From Polytrichum commune (taxonomy: Eukaryota; Streptophyta; Polytrichopsida; Polytrichales; Polytrichaceae), in assembly GCA_950295325.1 (NCBI GenBank), contig OX485809.1, positions 7,938,001 to 8,002,000 of the forward strand: DNA of 64,000 nt, given 5' to 3'. Each line of letters begins with the position of its first letter. Position 1 is the stretch's first letter. Shown in pieces: positions 59,461 through 64,000 of this stretch. Under the pieces are notes generated by a model that did not search any database, was not told the DNA's origin, and saw only the letters and a program-made list of their open reading frames with translations. The position numbers and the translations under genes are program-made.

Positions 59461-62400
59461 TCACTTGTGCTGCTTGGTGTGGTCACTATTTGTTCTTGAT
59501 CCAAAACTGGCTTGGTGCAGCAAGCTCTGGAATTCAGGTAGACTTATTCTCCCATCTCCATCTGTGTCAGCTTCATCTAGCAAAGTTTCTACTGAGCCTT
59601 TAATTCCTGTGGCCTGCATGTTTACATAATTTCAAGCTCGTTAAGTATGTCAATAAAGTCACATATCTAGCTGAGGATCACAAGCCTTGAAGGCTACATA
59701 GACTTTTGAATGCAGTCAACTGAAGTTTACAAACTGCAGTTACCATATCTTACAAGTGAGGATCTTAGTGCATGATTTTGTTTTGCAGGGATATCTCCCA
59801 GAGTCCTTGGCCTTTAGAAGAAAATTTGAGACCAACAAATGTGCGTTCCACATGGGACAAGGACATCGTTTTGGTTTAGGAGATTCTTCCAAAGGGAAAA
59901 TTTCTGAAAACATGTACTCATGTTCAGATTGAATACATCTATACAACAATGTACGTTCATGCTGCCACTGTCCCACTCAAGGTGCATTGAAAATTATGAT
60001 GAGATGGGCCAACTCCAGACGGTCCAACTAGGGAAAGAAGATGGGATGCGAATGTGGGTTAAAAACATTCAGGTCAAGGGAAGGAACTGATAAAAATATA
60101 AGACCTTTCTCATAGACAACTAATGCCTCATACTTACAATCTTCAGTTCATCAGCAGTAATGTAACCATCCCCATCCACATCAAATTTCGAAAATGCAGC
60201 TTTTGAGCGGCTTTGCCACTTCGCAGAATTGTTCTCCTCCAGCTGGTGAACATGGAGTGTAGCCGCAACAAATTCATCAAAATCGACCATCCCATCCATA
60301 TTACTGTCCATCTGGAATCCCAGAATACCACAATTAGCTATTAGAGAAATAGTTCCTTCCCCCTTTGGTTTGCAACTGACATATACTGAAAACTGCTGGA
60401 AGATATCTGCATACTTAAAATGCACAGATACCACTCTAAGTCATTCTCTTACCGCTTGAAGAATCTCCAGGACTCTCGATTCCTTCACTGACCAAGGCCT
60501 ATCCTTTTGCAAAGCCTGGTCCACACATCACAAGACCAAATAAACTGTAAATGCCAATTCAAAATACACTCATCCAGATAACCACCTCATGCAATCAGGA
60601 AAACTTGGTGAAGTATAGTAATCCTAAAGCCAATAACATACATGTCTTATTTCTTCTAAGGTGATAGTGCCATTTCTGTCAACATCCATCGCATCAAATT
60701 GATCCCGCAGATCATGAATCTCCTCTGGATCCAGAGTGCTTGCCAATGCCTGCAAGTCAGCACACCAGTAAGATATAAAAGAGATAATTGTACCATCACA
60801 AAATTCAAGCACACTTCTCAACAAACTGCAAAGCTCGTTTGATGCTTGTTTGCATGAAAGAAAATTTCAGAATTTCAAAATCCGAAGTTAATTTGGCAGT
60901 TCAGCAATACCCTTAAAGCTAGCTGCTTGAGCCGAGAGTACTTCACAAATTCACGCATATTTGAGAGTACGGAAATGTCTAAAGGCATATCAGAAGCATC
61001 TCCTCCTTCCCTTACCCAGGGATGTGCTGCACCCATTTACAGGACTTCAATGGTTAGATGCAATCCACAACTTACAAATGGAAGGTCAAACTTCTCAGTT
61101 AAAACTATGTACACTACAAAAATCATGATGAGCACTCAATCAGCACTTTTTCAGACAGGATGTGTTATGTTAATTGAGGGGTAACATACACAAGGCTTGT
61201 GCAGCAGTCAGTCTCAAATGTGGGTCCTTCACCAACAATTTCTTCACAAAATCCAGACCACTGTGGGTTATTGAAGGCCATGGTTTTTCTTTATAGTCTG
61301 GTTTCTTCTTCAAAACCTGTCACATAGAAGGAAAATTTACATTTTAGTATGTTAAAATTTTGAGGGGGGAGGAGGCACTACTATCTAACCAACAGGAGAA
61401 TACTCACATTTCACACTTGATTTGATGTAGAAGCAAATACTTTACATTGTCTTCGTCCAGGGGCATACACTTGTTTCAGCAAGCTATCCAAAAGACCAGA
61501 ACATCCGACCATTGGTTATTCCAAATGGTTTTCTCGCCTACCTCATTGAAGATGCCTGCTTCTGTTTTATCCCAAAAAGGCCTTCTCCCACATAGCAGAA
61601 TGTACGTAATTACACCAATACTCCATACATCAGATTCTGGCCCAGATTTCCTCTTTAGAACCTCAGGAGCCACATAGTAAGCACTTCCAACCACGTCGTG
61701 AAAACGTTTGCCTGTGAATTTTACAAGAAATGAAAGCCTCTCAGATACTTGTAGCCTAGCATACTCACACGTACTCAAATGGCTTCACATTCAGGATGAA
61801 GCTGACGAAAAGCATTGTCAGGAGCTGTTTAGAGGCTAGAAGTAGATACATTAAACAGAAACAGATTTCTAGAAACATATGTTGACCTGAGTGCAACAAT
61901 CAACTTGATCCATGAAACCTGACACACCAGTGCGCCCTAAACAGTTGCACAAATACTCTTGCACGCATGATACATTTGTGATCTGAAGTTAATGAATAGT
62001 ATCATACTACACCCCACATAGCCAGAAATCAAAAATCTTCATTTGGAAAATTGACTTCATTGATGGTAATTTCTTAGTTGTTGAATGCAAAGGCTTGAAA
62101 TGATACACATACCTGGCTTTATGTAATCGGACAATCCAAAATCAGTCGCCTTCAGAGGCGAATCCTCTTTCTGGGATTTAAACAAAAAGTTCTGCATGTC
62201 CCACCCATTAAGGTGTCACTATCTTGGCTGAGTCTGCAAGAGGCACTTGGACAATTTTCATGATGAAGGACTTTGTACATATAACCACAATAGTGATTCC
62301 ATTCTCAAATACCTCAGGGACTTGGAGATCATACCTCTGGTTTCATATCACGGTGCACAACGCCATTCAAATGGCATCGAGCAGCAACATTCAGCATCTG

Positions 62401-63621
62401 CCTGACAATTCTAGCAGCATCTTTCTCACTATAACGGCTGTCTTTCCTACACAAACCATAGCAATACATTGATGATCAACAAGAAGATTATTAACTCCTG
62501 TAAGATTGCATAACTAAGATAACTTTGTGATGCAAAAATTCGGTTGCCAACCAAGACGCTGACTCGGGAAATTCATACTCTCCAAAGACAAAACACGAAA
62601 GCACCACAAGCTACTATACTGCACATCAAATGTACCAAGTCGAGGAAGTCATGAACCTTCTCATAGCCTTCACACTCGAGTCAACAAAATCACAATGCCA
62701 CTATCTGAAAACTGGTCAACTCATAATTTCACACTCATCTGCATAGTGTCATGTCCTTGTTATTAGGTATGCAATGAAATTCAGGTACTCAGAGAAAGCA
62801 ACCATTTTTTTGAGCTTAATAGTCTCTTACTTTGCAAGAATTCGATCAAGCAGTTCACCACCTTCACATAACCTGCAAAAAGAAGATAAAACTAAGTAAG
62901 AGACAGCATATCCACCAGAAAAAAGCCTTCCATCTGGAGCATCCAATTTCATGCTGTGTGGTCAAAGCACCAACTCTACTTTGGATGAATTTAGATTCTT
63001 CATTGAGGAAGGTATTGCCCAATTAATCTTGCAGAAGAAGCAGTTTCATGTCTGATTCTCCAAATGTATCTTGACATGGGTTCGAATTCCAGAACCAAAC
63101 CTGATAGCATTATACTCCACTAATCTCACCAGTTATCTGGACCATACACTCACATTCCTGAATATAAAAGTAGACCTGCGAGGGATTGAATTAGGTCTAT
63201 ATATGTACAGGAGTTGACTGTATCCAGAAAAACATATTTTTGAATGATCCATTTCCATTGGACTCAACGACCTGCTAGAGGATACTTTTGCAAGAGTTGT
63301 AGACTAAGCAATGGAGACATTATTATCCAATCACTTTAGTGTGGAAAAGACACTGGGCATATTTCTAGCAACCATAAATTTGTAATCATTAATAATGATG
63401 TTTTATTTCTAGTGGTACTAAATTCGGAAATCGGCAATTTTATGTCATAGTATTTTTTTCTGGGGTACAGAACTAGGGCGATGTACATACTCCATTGCAA
63501 TGTAGACCATGTCATCATCCTCGAAAGCTGCATAGAACTGCACAACATTCTCATGTCCAGAAAGAGTTCGCAATATTCTTACTTCCCGCTTCACATCCTC
63601 CACAGAAATTGGAAGTGTCAT
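59461..63621 (-). CDS. Calcium-dependent protein kinase, subgroup IV (CPK16/18/28 type), N-terminus outside window
   Basis: CDPKs are Ser/Thr kinases switched on by calcium through their own calmodulin-like domain. Members of the CPK28 group act in immune and growth signalling at the plasma membrane (family knowledge). Eleven exons keep frame: 63621-63491, 62872-62831, 62446-62335, 62191-62113, 61711-61542, 61316-61190, 61026-60911, 60749-60642, 60515-60453, 60311-60138, 59613-59461 (424 residues seen). In order: [34 protein letters not shown]; catalytic loop [22 protein letters not shown] with the [43 protein letters not shown]; then the autoinhibitory junction [20 protein letters not shown]. 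Four EF-hand loops start DVDRNG, DSNMDG, DVDGDG and DTDGDG, all with canonical acidic positions. The protein ends with [15 protein letters not shown]. The glycine loop, the VAIK lysine and any acylation signal would be upstream of 63621, past or near the right edge; no such exon was found in 63622-64000. Confidence 0.93.
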
Positions 63622-64000
63622 CTGTGATACCACAACGAATGTGCATTTTCAGGAACCCTATTTTACCATAACATATAGTGCCCTAGCTAAACCTAAGAGC
63701 ATGACCTTGCAACCAGATAATTGAAGCACCTGTGATATAGGACCATTACCAAAAATCTCCGCACCCTTCTACTTGTATACTTCAAACAGTGAATACTGAT
63801 TTGTAAGAAATGCTGGCTTGTGTAAAATCTATCTCGATGCCAAATTTCACGATCTTCCTTCCACATGGTTCTTACTCTTTCGACTACTCAATAATTTGCA
63901 CCTTTATGATTGGACCGGTCATTAATTGGAGTGAAAAAAACATAATTGGCTGTAGAACATAATATGGAGCGGTCATAGAGGCCAGAACAGAAAATCCAAT
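63622..64000. other. Intron of the CDPK gene, to window edge
   Basis: The acceptor CACAG lies at 63626-63622 (minus strand). No upstream exon with a glycine-rich loop or an N-terminal acylation motif was recognised up to base 64000, so this is taken as intron. Confidence 0.6.

Noticed and set aside
1-64000. CRISPR arrays, bacterial operons, viral genes, rRNA
   Set aside because: None seen. Tandem arrays here have units over 90 bp with no short-spacer pattern, and all real genes are intron-split plant genes.

Overview
The window is nuclear DNA from a land plant. It holds five intron-rich genes that match embryophyte families: a subgroup-IV calcium-dependent protein kinase, an ABI-like SCAR/WAVE subunit, VPS36, USB1 and a plant-type DarP/DUF615 protein. 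They sit in AT-rich spacer full of short non-autonomous DNA transposons. Exons were joined by hand from GT-AG signals, reading frame and family motifs. Every junction listed keeps frame, but none was checked against RNA. The lineage is not certain; a non-flowering land plant is possible, but that is only an impression.

Layout: 1-11.7 kb is mostly spacer, with a 52-bp perfect palindrome, a repeat family with TTTAGTGTCACC ends, a small ORF built of 11-residue repeats (3889), a pogo-like element that keeps a transposase tail (4850-5353), and a TA-flanked MITE (10715). 11743-17025 (-) is the DarP/DUF615 gene. 17.2-18.4 kb is a tandem array upstream of it. 18.9-22.3 kb holds two copies of a TA-flanked MITE family and one TTA-flanked Harbinger-like MITE. 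23209-28015 (-) is the ABI-like gene. 28-30 kb is its upstream region, with tandem duplications. 30186-31519 is a third TA-MITE with a Harbinger-like MITE nested inside it. 35278-37974 (-) is USB1. 38.9-40.4 kb has three successive tandem arrays upstream of USB1. 40.4-49.5 kb is spacer with several MITEs. 50111-54844 (+) is VPS36, with a tandem array ending at its start codon and a MITE in its last intron. 55-59.4 kb is spacer. 59461-63621 (-) is the CDPK, which runs off the right edge.

The genes are housekeeping or signalling genes with no sign of a shared pathway: ribosome assembly (DarP-like), actin nucleation (ABI-like), U6 snRNA 3'-end trimming (USB1), endosomal sorting (VPS36) and calcium signalling (CDPK). 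I found no operon-like system, CRISPR array, rRNA or convincing tRNA. The most unusual signal is structural. All four genes whose 5' ends are visible have arrays of about 130-400 bp direct repeats at the 5' end (upstream or in intron 1). Two neighbouring genes also share an intronic repeat family, and one carries an inverted copy of an exon of the other.
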